Source: Gilichinskyi gelida
Lineage (GTDB): Bacteria; Acidobacteriota; Thermoanaerobaculia; Gp7-AA8
NCBI GenBank assembly: GCA_038040385.1
Contig: JBBPII010000005.1
Span: 291,411-355,410 of the forward strand
Direction: 5' to 3'
DNA: 64,000 nt
The translations under genes and the position numbers were made by a program. Positions 56,972-64,000 of the stretch are shown piece by piece. Position 1 is the first letter of the stretch. Each line of letters opens with the position of its first letter. The notes below the pieces were generated by a model. It was not told where the DNA came from, searched no databases, and saw nothing but the letters and a program-made list of their open reading frames with translations.

Positions 56972-57982
56972 TCACTGGCTGGGCGGCGGCGCCTGCGGCT
57001 CTTTCGGCCCCTCCGTCCCGCTCTTCTCCCGCGGCTTCACTGTCGAGCGGACCACCATGAACTTGTTCAGGAGGTCGAACCAGAACGGCGCGCCGAGGCA
57101 GACGGCGAAGGCGGTGAGCAGCCAGCCGACCAGGGTCAGGCCGCCTGCGGCGCTGAGGTTTTGCTTCCAGCAGCTCTGCCAGCAGGGATCAAGGATCTTC
57201 ACCGTTTGCCGGTCGCATTTCCGGCACGACGGCCAGCCGAGCGGGAGTCCCAGCCGCCCGAGCTCTGTACTGACCGAGTCGAACTCCTTCGTGATGTCGC
57301 CGGCGGGCTGCTTGGCGTAATTCGTGGCGATGGCCACGATGGCCTCGCGCTTCGCCTTGTTGGTCATCAGCTCGCGGAGGATGCGCACGGTGTCGATGTT
57401 CAGCCCGACGGCGACGATCAATCCGATGACGAACAGCGCGCGCTGCGCGCGCCGCTTGTACCCGCCGGAGACCCTGTCCATCGCCGTGTCGAACCAGAAC
57501 TCGATGTTCTCGCGCGCCTTCTGTGCATCGCCGGCGGCGGCGTTGACCAGCGTGAGCACCGCGTGGCGCGCCTGATCGGCGAGCGGATCGCCGGTCATCC
57601 CGCCCACCAGCGCCGCGGTGCTGACGCCCGCCCCCGTCCCCGGTCCCGCCGCACCCGCCACGCCCTTGTGCTGCGAGGGGTCGGGGCTGATCAGCAGATC
57701 CATGATGGCCAGCGCGAAGCTGCGCGACGGGATGTACGACGGCAGGTCGCGCATGCCCGGCTTGTAAGTGCCCTTGAACAGACCGTTGATCAGCGGATGG
57801 TTGTAAAACCGGGCCACCAGGTTCGGGTCGCGGAGCAGCTCGCCGATGCCGCGCTCCAGGTCCGACGATCGCCGCTTGAGCACCGCCTCGGCGCTTTCGA
57901 CGATCGCCGAGCAGAGGAGGCTGACCAGGAGATAGACGAATGCGATTCCGATCGCCACGTCGAGCATATCCAGTCCGAACAT
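56972..57982 (-). CDS. Membrane protein, paralogue 2
   Basis: 336 residues. Shares with the 52343-53443 protein the start MFGLDMLDVAIGIAF.YL, the middle LPSYIPSRSFALAIMD, ARENIEFWFDTAMDRVSG.YKRR, and the end LGAPFWFDLLNK...VVRSTVKPREKSG. Here the coiled-coil KGQVEA part is absent; instead a Cys-containing segment (WPSCRKCDRQ, CWQSCWKQ) precedes the last helix. Probably an inner-membrane protein with both ends at the membrane. Function unknown. Followed on the same strand by nothing until the IS-disrupted gene. Confidence 0.7.
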   Translation of the reverse strand: MFGLDMLDVAIGIAFVYLLVSLLCSAIVESAEAVLKRRSSDLERGIGELLRDPNLVARFYNHPLINGLFKGTYKPGMRDLPSYIPSRSFALAIMDLLISPDPSQHKGVAGAAGPGTGAGVSTAALVGGMTGDPLADQARHAVLTLVNAAAGDAQKARENIEFWFDTAMDRVSGGYKRRAQRALFVIGLIVAVGLNIDTVRILRELMTNKAKREAIVAIATNYAKQPAGDITKEFDSVSTELGRLGLPLGWPSCRKCDRQTVKILDPCWQSCWKQNLSAAGGLTLVGWLLTAFAVCLGAPFWFDLLNKFMVVRSTVKPREKSGTEGPKEPQAPPPSQ

Positions 57983-57991
57983 GGGAAGCCC

Positions 57992-58369
57992 TCAGTCCGC
58001 GGAGTCGTCTTCGAGCATCGCCCGCCGCGACGCGAAGTAGAGGGTGAAGGGAACGAGTCCGAATCCCACCGCCCACCACGCCACGCCGAACGCGGCGAAG
58101 CGCTCGCTGGCGGTAGTGTTCACCAGGACGGCGATGGAGAAGCAGATCAGTCCCGCGGTGCGGAAGCGCGCCACGTTCTCATTGAGCGCCGCCCACTCCT
58201 CCAGCCGCGGCGGGCGGTTCGAGGCCAACAGCGGCAGGCACAGCAGCGCGGCGGGGGCGAAGAGCACCGCGGCGATCGGCCGCTGCGCGCGGACGAGGAC
58301 GTAACAGGCGGCCGCGAAAATCGCGATCGCGGCGACGGCGGCCGCAAGGCGAAGGCGAAAACTGATCAT
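57992..58369 (-). CDS. Small membrane protein
   Basis: 125 residues with four hydrophobic segments (AAAVAAIAIFAAACYVLV, IAAVLFAPAALLCLPLL, TAGLICFSIAVLVNTT, FGVAWWAVGFGLVPFTLYF). No recognised family. Ends 9 bases before the start of paralogue 2, so the two are probably co-transcribed. Confidence 0.6.
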   Translation of the reverse strand: MISFRLRLAAAVAAIAIFAAACYVLVRAQRPIAAVLFAPAALLCLPLLASNRPPRLEEWAALNENVARFRTAGLICFSIAVLVNTTASERFAAFGVAWWAVGFGLVPFTLYFASRRAMLEDDSAD

Positions 58370-58398
58370 CGGACCGGGCGAAATAGTAGCAGAAGGGC

Positions 58399-58501
58399 GG
58401 AGCGCCGGCGTCCCGCCGGCTGGACGGGCGCCGTCCCGGCGCCCCGATGCACGCGGCGGCGAGACGCCGCCGGGCCAGCCGCCGAGGACGGCGGCGCTCC
58501 G
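58399..58501. repeat. Family A repeat A6 (full copy)
   Basis: GGAGCGCCGGCGTCCCGCC to GGACGGCGGCGCTCC with the GCGGCGGCGAGACGCCGCC block inside; lies just past the dnaJ stop. Confidence 0.85.
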
Positions 58502-58502
58502 G

Positions 58503-59627
58503 TCAGCCGGTGAAGAGGTTCTTCACCTTGTCGACGAAGCCGCGCGGCTCGGGCGGGGTCTCCCCCTCGCTCTCCGCGTAGCGCTCCAGCAGCTCGCGCT
58601 GCGCGTCGTCGAGCGCGGTGGGGATGGTCACGCCGACGTGCACGTAGTGGTCGCCGCGCCCCGCGCCCTGCAGGAACTGCACGCCTTTTCCGCGCAGGCG
58701 GAAGATCTGGCTCGGCTGCGTGCCGGGGGGGATGCGCAGCGACTCGGTGCCGTCGATGGTCTCGGTCTCCACCTCGGCGCCGAGCGCCGCCTGCGTGAAC
58801 GAGATGTTCTGCTCCGAATGGATGTCGTATTCGCGCCGCGTGAACCGCGGATGTTCCTGGACGCTGATGAAGACATAGAGATCGCCGGCCGGGCCGCCGT
58901 TGAATCCGCCCTCCCCTTCGCCCTGCACGCGGAGGCGCGAGCCGTCGTCGACGCCCGCGGGAACCTTGACCGAGATCGTCTTCGACTCCCGCACCCGCCC
59001 CGCGCCGTTGCAGTCCTGGCAGGGATCCTTGATGACCTTCCCAGCGCCGCCGCATTGCGGGCAGGTGCGCTGCACGGTGAGGAAGCCGCCCTGCGTGAAG
59101 CGGATCTGCCCCTTCCCGCCGCACCCGCTGCAGGTGACCGGCTGCGTGCCCGGCTTGGCGCCGTTGCCGTGGCAGGTGGCGCAGGTGGCGATGCGGGGCA
59201 CGTCGATGGAGACGTCCTTGCCGAACACCGCCTCCTCGAACTCGAGCATGAGGTCGTAGCGGACGTCGTTGCCGCGGGCGGGGCGGGTGGCGCGGCGGCG
59301 GCCGGTGCCGAAGAAGTCGCCGAAGCCGAAGAGATCGCCGAGGATGTCGGTGAAGTCGGAGAAGTGGCTGGGATCGAAGCCGCCGCCCATCCCGCTGGTC
59401 GCGGCGTGGCCGTAGCGATCGTAGCGCGCGCGCTTCTCCTGGTCGGCGAGCACCTCGTACGCCTCGGCCGCCTCCTTGAATCTCTCCTCGGCCGTGGAAT
59501 CGTCCGGGTTCTTGTCAGGGTGGTACTTCACCGCCAGGCGGCGAAAGGCCTTCTTGATGTCGTCGACGCTCGCCTCGCGGACGACGCCGAGCACTTCGTA
59601 GTAATCGCGTTTTTCAGTGGTGGCCAT
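58503..59627 (-). CDS. dnaJ: Chaperone DnaJ
   Basis: 374 residues. J domain with HPD in VKYHPDKNPDD, a Gly/Phe-rich linker (GFGDFFGTG), four zinc CxxCxGxG repeats (CATCHGNG, CSGCGGKG, CPQCGGAG, CQDCNGAG) and the C-terminal substrate domain. Type I Hsp40; stimulates DnaK ATPase and delivers substrates. Follows dnaK by 5 bases, so it belongs to the hrcA operon. Confidence 0.97.
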   Translation of the reverse strand: MATTEKRDYYEVLGVVREASVDDIKKAFRRLAVKYHPDKNPDDSTAEERFKEAAEAYEVLADQEKRARYDRYGHAATSGMGGGFDPSHFSDFTDILGDLFGFGDFFGTGRRRATRPARGNDVRYDLMLEFEEAVFGKDVSIDVPRIATCATCHGNGAKPGTQPVTCSGCGGKGQIRFTQGGFLTVQRTCPQCGGAGKVIKDPCQDCNGAGRVRESKTISVKVPAGVDDGSRLRVQGEGEGGFNGGPAGDLYVFISVQEHPRFTRREYDIHSEQNISFTQAALGAEVETETIDGTESLRIPPGTQPSQIFRLRGKGVQFLQGAGRGDHYVHVGVTIPTALDDAQRELLERYAESEGETPPEPRGFVDKVKNLFTG

Positions 59628-59632
59628 AGGAG

Positions 59633-61468
59633 CTAAGTCGAACTATCGGGCGCTCCCATCTTCATCGGGTTGTAGAGCATGACGCTGGTGAGGATGCGCG
59701 ATGCTCCCTGCAGCTCGAAGATGGCGTCGGCCAGCCGCTGTTTCTCTTCGGCTGCGATGGCCTCCTTCGCGCGGCTGATGATGGCCTGCACTTTGTCGCG
59801 GTCGTCGTCGTTGAGCAGCTTTCCGAACTCCCTGAAGACCTTCTCGTTGGTGTAAATCATTCCCTCGAGCTTGTTTTGCAGCATGCGGATCTCGCGGCGC
59901 TGGGCGTCGGCGCGGGAGTGCTCGGCCGCTTCGTTGACCAGGCGCTCAATCTCGTCCTTCGACAGCCCGCCGGCGGGATTGATCTGCACGCCGGTGGACT
60001 GGCCGGTGGCCTGGTCGCGGGCGGTGACGTTGACGATGCCGTTGGAGTCGATGGCGAAGATGACCTCGATCTGCGGCACGCCGCGCGGCGCGGGAGGGAT
60101 GCCGACCAGGTCGAATTTGCCGAGCGATTTGTTTTCGCGGGCGAACTCGCGCTCGCCCTGCAGAACGTGCACCTGCACCTTGCTCTGGTTGTCGGCCACA
60201 GTGGTGAAGATCAACGAGTTCTTGGTGGGGATTGTGGAGTTTCGCTCGATGAGCTTGGTGAACAGGCCGCCGTGGGTCTCGATGCCGAGCGACAGCGGCG
60301 TGACGTCGAGCAGCACCATGTCCTTGATGTCGCCGCGCAGGATGCCGCCCTGAACGGCCGCGCCGACGGCGACCACTTCGTCCGGATTGATGTTGCGGTT
60401 CGCCGACTTACCGAAGACCTTTTCCACCGCCTCGATGACTTTCGGCATGCGCGTCTGGCCGCCGACCAGCACCACTTCGTCGATCTGCCGGTTGACCACG
60501 TTCGCCTGCCGCATGGCGTCGTTGACCGGATCGATGGTCCGCTGGATGAGGTCCTCGACCATCCGCTCGAACTCGTGGCGCGCCAGGACGCTGTTCAAAT
60601 GTTTGGGACCGGAGGCGTCGGCGGAGATGAACGGCAGGGTGATGCGCGTCTCCGGATTGACCGAGAGCTCGTGCTTGGCCCGCTCCGCGGCTTCCTTCAG
60701 CCGCTGGAGGGCCATGCGGTCCTGGCGGAGATCGATGCCGCTGTCACGGTGGAAGCCCTCGATCAGCCAGTCCATGATCCGCTTGTCGAAGTCCTCGCCG
60801 CCGAGGTAGGTGTCGCCGGAGGTGGAGAGCACTTCGAAGAGGCCGTCCTCGAGCTTGAGGATGGAGATGTCGAACGTCCCGCCGCCGAGGTCGTAGACGG
60901 CGATGATCTGGTTTTCCTTGTTGTCGAGGCCGTATGCCAGCGCCGCGGCGGTCGGCTCGTTGATGATGCGGAGGACGTCGAGGCCGGCGATCTTGCCCGC
61001 GTCGCGCGTCGCCTGGCGCTGCGAGTCGTTGAAATACGCCGGGACGGTGATGATCGCCTCGGAGACGCTCTCGCCGAGGAACTCCTCGGCGAAGGCCTTG
61101 ATCTCCATCAGCACGAATGCGGAGATCTCCTCGGGTGAGTACTCGCGGTCGCGGATCTTGACCTTGATGTCGCCATTGGAGGCGGAGACGATCTGATACG
61201 GCAGCACCTGTTTGGCGCGGCCTACTTCGTCCGACTCGTACTTGCGGCCGATCAGCCGCTTGATGGCGAAGACGGTGTTGAACGGATTGGTGATGGCCTG
61301 CCGCTTGGCGATCTGCCCCACCAGCCGCTCGCTGTCCTCGGTGAATCCCACTACCGAGGGGGTGGTGCGGCTCCCCTCCCGATTGGGAATCACCTGCGGC
61401 GTCGTGACATCCACGACCGCGACGCAGGAATTGGTCGTCCCGAGGTCAATTCCGATGATTTTCGACAT
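59633..61468 (-). CDS. dnaK: Chaperone DnaK (Hsp70)
   Basis: 611 residues. IGIDLGTTNSCVAVV, VYDLGGGTFDISIL and LVGGQTRMPKV mark the ATPase; the substrate domain begins near LLDVTPLSLGIET. The acidic EEVD-like tail usual in DnaK is missing: the protein ends MKMGAPDSST. Cytoplasmic ATP-dependent folding chaperone, working with DnaJ and GrpE. 51 bases separate it from grpE. Confidence 0.97.
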   Translation of the reverse strand: MSKIIGIDLGTTNSCVAVVDVTTPQVIPNREGSRTTPSVVGFTEDSERLVGQIAKRQAITNPFNTVFAIKRLIGRKYESDEVGRAKQVLPYQIVSASNGDIKVKIRDREYSPEEISAFVLMEIKAFAEEFLGESVSEAIITVPAYFNDSQRQATRDAGKIAGLDVLRIINEPTAAALAYGLDNKENQIIAVYDLGGGTFDISILKLEDGLFEVLSTSGDTYLGGEDFDKRIMDWLIEGFHRDSGIDLRQDRMALQRLKEAAERAKHELSVNPETRITLPFISADASGPKHLNSVLARHEFERMVEDLIQRTIDPVNDAMRQANVVNRQIDEVVLVGGQTRMPKVIEAVEKVFGKSANRNINPDEVVAVGAAVQGGILRGDIKDMVLLDVTPLSLGIETHGGLFTKLIERNSTIPTKNSLIFTTVADNQSKVQVHVLQGEREFARENKSLGKFDLVGIPPAPRGVPQIEVIFAIDSNGIVNVTARDQATGQSTGVQINPAGGLSKDEIERLVNEAAEHSRADAQRREIRMLQNKLEGMIYTNEKVFREFGKLLNDDDRDKVQAIISRAKEAIAAEEKQRLADAIFELQGASRILTSVMLYNPMKMGAPDSST

Positions 61469-61519
61469 GCAGAGATTGGCGTAATGGTAACTGAGGAGCG
61501 TCGCTGTACCGGCGCTCCT

Positions 61520-62083
61520 CTATTCCGAGCCTCCCACGGCCACCTTCACCAGCGCCGGCCGCAGAAGCCGGTCGTGCAGGAAATAGCCCTTCTGCAGGAT
61601 GGCGATGACCGTATGCGCAGGTACTGATGGGTCCTCCTCGGTGACCACCGCCTCGTGGATGTTCGGGTCGAAGTGCACGCCGGCCTGGTCGATCGGCTTC
61701 ACGCCGTGTCTTTGCAGCACATCCCAGAGCTGCTTGTAGATGAGAAGGACACCTTTGTGAAAATCATCGCCTTCCTCGGCGTGCTCCAGCGCGCGGTCGA
61801 AGTTGTCGAGCACCGGCAGGAGGTCTTTGATCAACCCGTTGAGGGCGTATTTGAAGAAATCGGCCTTCTCGCGGTCGGCGCGTTTGCGGTAGTTCTCGAA
61901 GTCGGCGAGGGTGCGGAGGTAGCGGTCGCGCATCTCGTGGTCGACCGCCTCGGCGGTGGGCTCGGGCGTTCCATTGACCGCCCGCTGGGCAGCGAGCTCC
62001 ATCTCGTGCTCGATGTCCTCGATCGACTCGCCGGTGTCCTCGATTACGTAGCTGTCGTCGTCGGGCTGTTTGTCGTCGGTCAC
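61520..62083 (-). CDS. grpE: Nucleotide exchange factor GrpE
   Basis: 187 residues. Long N-terminal helix, then RYLRTLADFENYRKRADRE, VLDNFDRALEHA, and a C-terminal beta domain with HEAVVTEEDPSVPAHTVIAI. Releases ADP from DnaK. Its start overlaps the hrcA stop. Confidence 0.95.
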   Translation of the reverse strand: MTDDKQPDDDSYVIEDTGESIEDIEHEMELAAQRAVNGTPEPTAEAVDHEMRDRYLRTLADFENYRKRADREKADFFKYALNGLIKDLLPVLDNFDRALEHAEEGDDFHKGVLLIYKQLWDVLQRHGVKPIDQAGVHFDPNIHEAVVTEEDPSVPAHTVIAILQKGYFLHDRLLRPALVKVAVGGSE

Positions 62084-63150
62084 TGCTGCTGCTCCTTTTC
62101 TTCGATCTTCCGGCTGAGGGCGAGCCCGAGGTAGTCGACCAGCGGCGCGACGCGAGCGTACTCCATGCGCATGGGGCCGATGATGCCGACGATGCCGAGC
62201 GGCGATGCGCTCGTGCCGTACGGCCGCGCAACGATGCTGAAGTTGTGCACCTGCGTGTAGTCGCTCTCGGAGCCGATCAGGATCTGCAGGGCGTCTTCGG
62301 TCAGGCAGGAGTTCAAGATCTCGACCAGTTTTTCCTTCTCCTGAAGCGCCAGGAAGGTCTTGCGCAGCGCGGCGGCGTCGGCGAACTCGGGCTTGGTGAG
62401 GATGGAGGTGGCGCCTTCGACGACCAGCTCATGCTCGACGGGGGTGACGTCGTTGACGGCGTCGATGCCGAGGGCGATGGTCTTCTGCAGCAGGCGATCG
62501 TGCTGCGCGCGCTCATCCTCGGTCATGCGCACCAGGCGGCGGCGGATGGTGTCGAGGGTCAGGCCGGCGAATTCGACGGTGATGTAGCGGGAGATTTTCT
62601 CCAATTCATCGCGGGTGAACTGGAGGCGCGTCTCGATGATCTTGTTCACCACCACGCCGTTGGTGCCGACGATGACGCACATGATGCGGTTCTCGGCGAC
62701 CAGGACGAAGTCCATGCTGCGGATCGCGAATTGCAGCAGAGTCGGCATGAACACCACCCCCACCTGATCGCTGAGGCGCGAGATGACGCGCGAGGCGAGG
62801 TGGAGGACTTCTTCGATCTCGTTGCCATGGGCCACTTCGTCGTCGATCGCCTCGCGCTCCCGCTGGGTCAGGACGCGCGACTTCATCAAGTAGTCGATGA
62901 AGAAGCGGTAGCCGCGATCGGTGGGGATGCGGCCGGCCGAGGTGTGCGGCTGCTGGAGATAGCCGAGGTCTTCGAGGTCGGCCATGACGTTGCGCAGCGA
63001 CGCCGGAGAGAGCTGGAAGCGCCCGCATTTGGACAGCGAGCGCGAGCTGATGGCCTCGCCGGTGGCCACGTGCTCGATGATGATCTCGCGCAGCACCTCG
63101 CGGGCGCGGCTGTCGAGATCGTCGTCGTGAACTTCGAGTCTGGAAACCAT
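62080..63150 (-). CDS. hrcA: Heat-inducible transcription repressor HrcA
   Basis: 356 residues from ATG 63150 (MVSRLEVHDDD). A GTG at 63165 would fall inside the CIRCE operator and is rejected. Winged helix near the start (ISSRSLSKCGRFQLSPASLRNVMADLEDLGYL, with QPHTSAGRIPTDRGYRFF), then the C-terminal regulatory domain (SPLGIVGIIGPMRMEYARV). It represses the operon at CIRCE and is stabilised by the GroE system. First gene of hrcA-grpE-dnaK-dnaJ. Confidence 0.96.
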   Translation of the reverse strand: MVSRLEVHDDDLDSRAREVLREIIIEHVATGEAISSRSLSKCGRFQLSPASLRNVMADLEDLGYLQQPHTSAGRIPTDRGYRFFIDYLMKSRVLTQREREAIDDEVAHGNEIEEVLHLASRVISRLSDQVGVVFMPTLLQFAIRSMDFVLVAENRIMCVIVGTNGVVVNKIIETRLQFTRDELEKISRYITVEFAGLTLDTIRRRLVRMTEDERAQHDRLLQKTIALGIDAVNDVTPVEHELVVEGATSILTKPEFADAAALRKTFLALQEKEKLVEILNSCLTEDALQILIGSESDYTQVHNFSIVARPYGTSASPLGIVGIIGPMRMEYARVAPLVDYLGLALSRKIEEKEQQQ

Positions 63151-63158
63151 AGAATGGG

Positions 63159-63185
63159 CTAGCACTCCGGCGCTTTGAGTGCTAA
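63159..63185. promoter_or_regulatory. CIRCE operator (HrcA binding site)
   Basis: TAGCACTC-N9-GAGTGCTA with one mismatch to the TTAGCACTC consensus (first base C). It lies 8 bases before hrcA and 11 bases before the divergent SurA-like gene. On the minus strand TTGACA (63218-63223) could be the hrcA -35. Confidence 0.96.
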
Positions 63186-63196
63186 CGGTCAGGAGA

Positions 63197-63841
63197 ATGA
63201 AGGAATTGCGCAGAGGGTGTCAAGGATTCGCGCTCTGTCTCATCGCCTTGACGGCCTCGGCCACGACCGTCGACCGCGTCGCCGCCACCATCGACCGGCA
63301 GGTCCTCACGGTCAGCGAGATCAATCAGATGGCCGAGTTGCGCTTCTTCCCGCGTGCTTCCGGACAGAGCGGCGACGATTACCGCCGCGACATCCTCGAG
63401 GCGCTCATCGCGCAAGCGCTGCGCTTCCGCGACGTGGAGCGCTTCGGCGCGCAGGACATTCCGAAGGATTCGATCGAGACCCGCCTGGCGGAGATGCAGC
63501 GCCGCTTCGCGTCGCCCGCCGACTTTGCCGCCGCGCTCGTCCGTGCGGAGCTGACGCTCGACGAGGTGCGCGCGCTGGTCAAGCGCGACCTGCAGGTGGA
63601 TGCGTACATCCAGGAGCGCTTCGCGCCGATGATCTTCGTCTCCAACGAGGACATCGAGAGCACTTACGCCGGGACGTGGTCGGAACAGCGCCGCCAGCGC
63701 GGTCTCGCCGTCCCGCCCCTGGCCGAGGTGCGCGACGAGATCCGCGCGCTCATCCGCTCGCGCCAGCTCCAGCAGGAGATCGACAAGTGGACGGCCCAGC
63801 TCCGGGCGCGAACGAACGTGGATATCTATGCGTGGAAGTGA
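63197..63841 (+). CDS. SurA/PpiC-like periplasmic chaperone N-domain protein
   Basis: 214 residues from ATG 63197, with AGGAGA just upstream. Signal peptide (GFALCLIALTASA), then the SurA N-domain pattern VDRVAATIDRQVLTVSEINQ, a helical middle (RLAEMQRRFASPADFAAALV, LTLDEVRALVKRDLQVDAYI) and a C-terminal helix. No PPIase parvulin domain is seen, so it may be a chaperone only. Probably periplasmic, assisting outer-membrane protein folding. The CIRCE site lies in its promoter region, so it may be heat-regulated with hrcA. Confidence 0.75.
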   Translation: MKELRRGCQGFALCLIALTASATTVDRVAATIDRQVLTVSEINQMAELRFFPRASGQSGDDYRRDILEALIAQALRFRDVERFGAQDIPKDSIETRLAEMQRRFASPADFAAALVRAELTLDEVRALVKRDLQVDAYIQERFAPMIFVSNEDIESTYAGTWSEQRRQRGLAVPPLAEVRDEIRALIRSRQLQQEIDKWTAQLRARTNVDIYAWK

Positions 63842-63854
63842 AGACAGTGCTGAG

Positions 63855-64000
63855 TGAGTCGTAGGGGCGGGGGGGGGGGGGGCCCCCCCCCCCCGGGGGG
63901 GGGGGGGGGGGGGGGGGGCCCCCCCCCGGCGTGAAGAATTGGTGTTGTGGGTAGTGGGGGGGGGGGGGTTAGAGTGTTGGGGTTGGTGGTGGGGGGGGGG
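63855..64000. other. Low-complexity G/C homopolymer end
   Basis: Long runs of G and C with short mixed pieces; no gene, and unlike the rest of the window. Best read as a contig-end sequencing or assembly artefact. Confidence 0.85.

Noticed and set aside
63150..63165. Earlier hrcA start (GTG 63165)
   Set aside because: It would lie inside the CIRCE operator; ATG 63150 gives the usual HrcA N-terminus.

Overview
The window is high-GC DNA from a diderm bacterium. LptD, the Psd/PssA pair, a lipid-A-type LAB_N protein and a TonB-like protein imply an outer membrane. The gene mix (CHRD-repeat secreted protein, VWFA-type protein, an HrcA/CIRCE heat-shock operon, many long GC-rich palindromes) fits Acidobacteriota or a related soil/sediment phylum; that assignment is inference, since no rRNA is present. 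The last ~140 bases are poly-G/poly-C and look like a contig-end artefact, so the sequence probably comes from a draft or metagenome assembly.

Layout. 1-2840: end of an ABC exporter, a frameshifted acetyltransferase-like gene, a divergent PIG-L-like gene and a GT4 glycosyltransferase. 2840-5750: HIT protein, a FadR-like TetR regulator with its operator, then a small accessory patch (lipoprotein, DUF3800, truncated ParE toxin with antitoxin). 5853-19989: desaturase, DUF488, a double REC/HD-GYP protein, ribF, lptD, a methyltransferase, a YfhO-like membrane protein, a 2-hydroxyacid dehydrogenase and hutI. The minus-strand run 22217-18257 (zinc-ribbon protein, RNase H, YggS, YggT, DivIVA, HutI) looks like one operon. 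22237-28198: terminator, CAU tRNA, LysM protein, lytic transglycosylase, AMMECR1, LAB_N plus GT2, TatD, M20 peptidase. 28241-33741: a tightly coupled cluster of envelope proteins of unknown role (VWA, TPR, propeller-like, two zinc-ribbon/TM proteins, TPR). 33812-41229: serine hydrolase, smc, and a secreted-protease cargo bracketed by a second copy of the smc 3' end. 41242-52291: PAP2, GT39, DUF465, psd-pssA-asd-like, bcp, aminotransferase, giant CHRD protein, prmA. 52343-58369: two paralogous membrane proteins bracketing pyrophosphatase, a DUF2442/DUF4160 pair and a HEPN-type gene cut by an ISAzo13-like element. 58503-63841: dnaJ, dnaK, grpE, hrcA behind a CIRCE operator, and a divergent SurA/PpiC-like gene.

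Two things stand out. First, several families of long palindromic repeats are scattered through the window. They sit between genes but also inside coding sequences in frame (smc hinge, a YfhO-like protein twice, a GT39 transferase), and some supply start codons or C-terminal tails. Second, there are two readable insertion histories. One is a cargo flanked by ~94%-identical copies of the smc 3' end whose differences are all synonymous. The other is an IS insertion with a TTA target duplication whose removal restores a complete 227-residue HEPN-like gene. No rRNA, CRISPR array, prophage or replication origin was seen, and no gene-free stretch exceeds about 200 bases.
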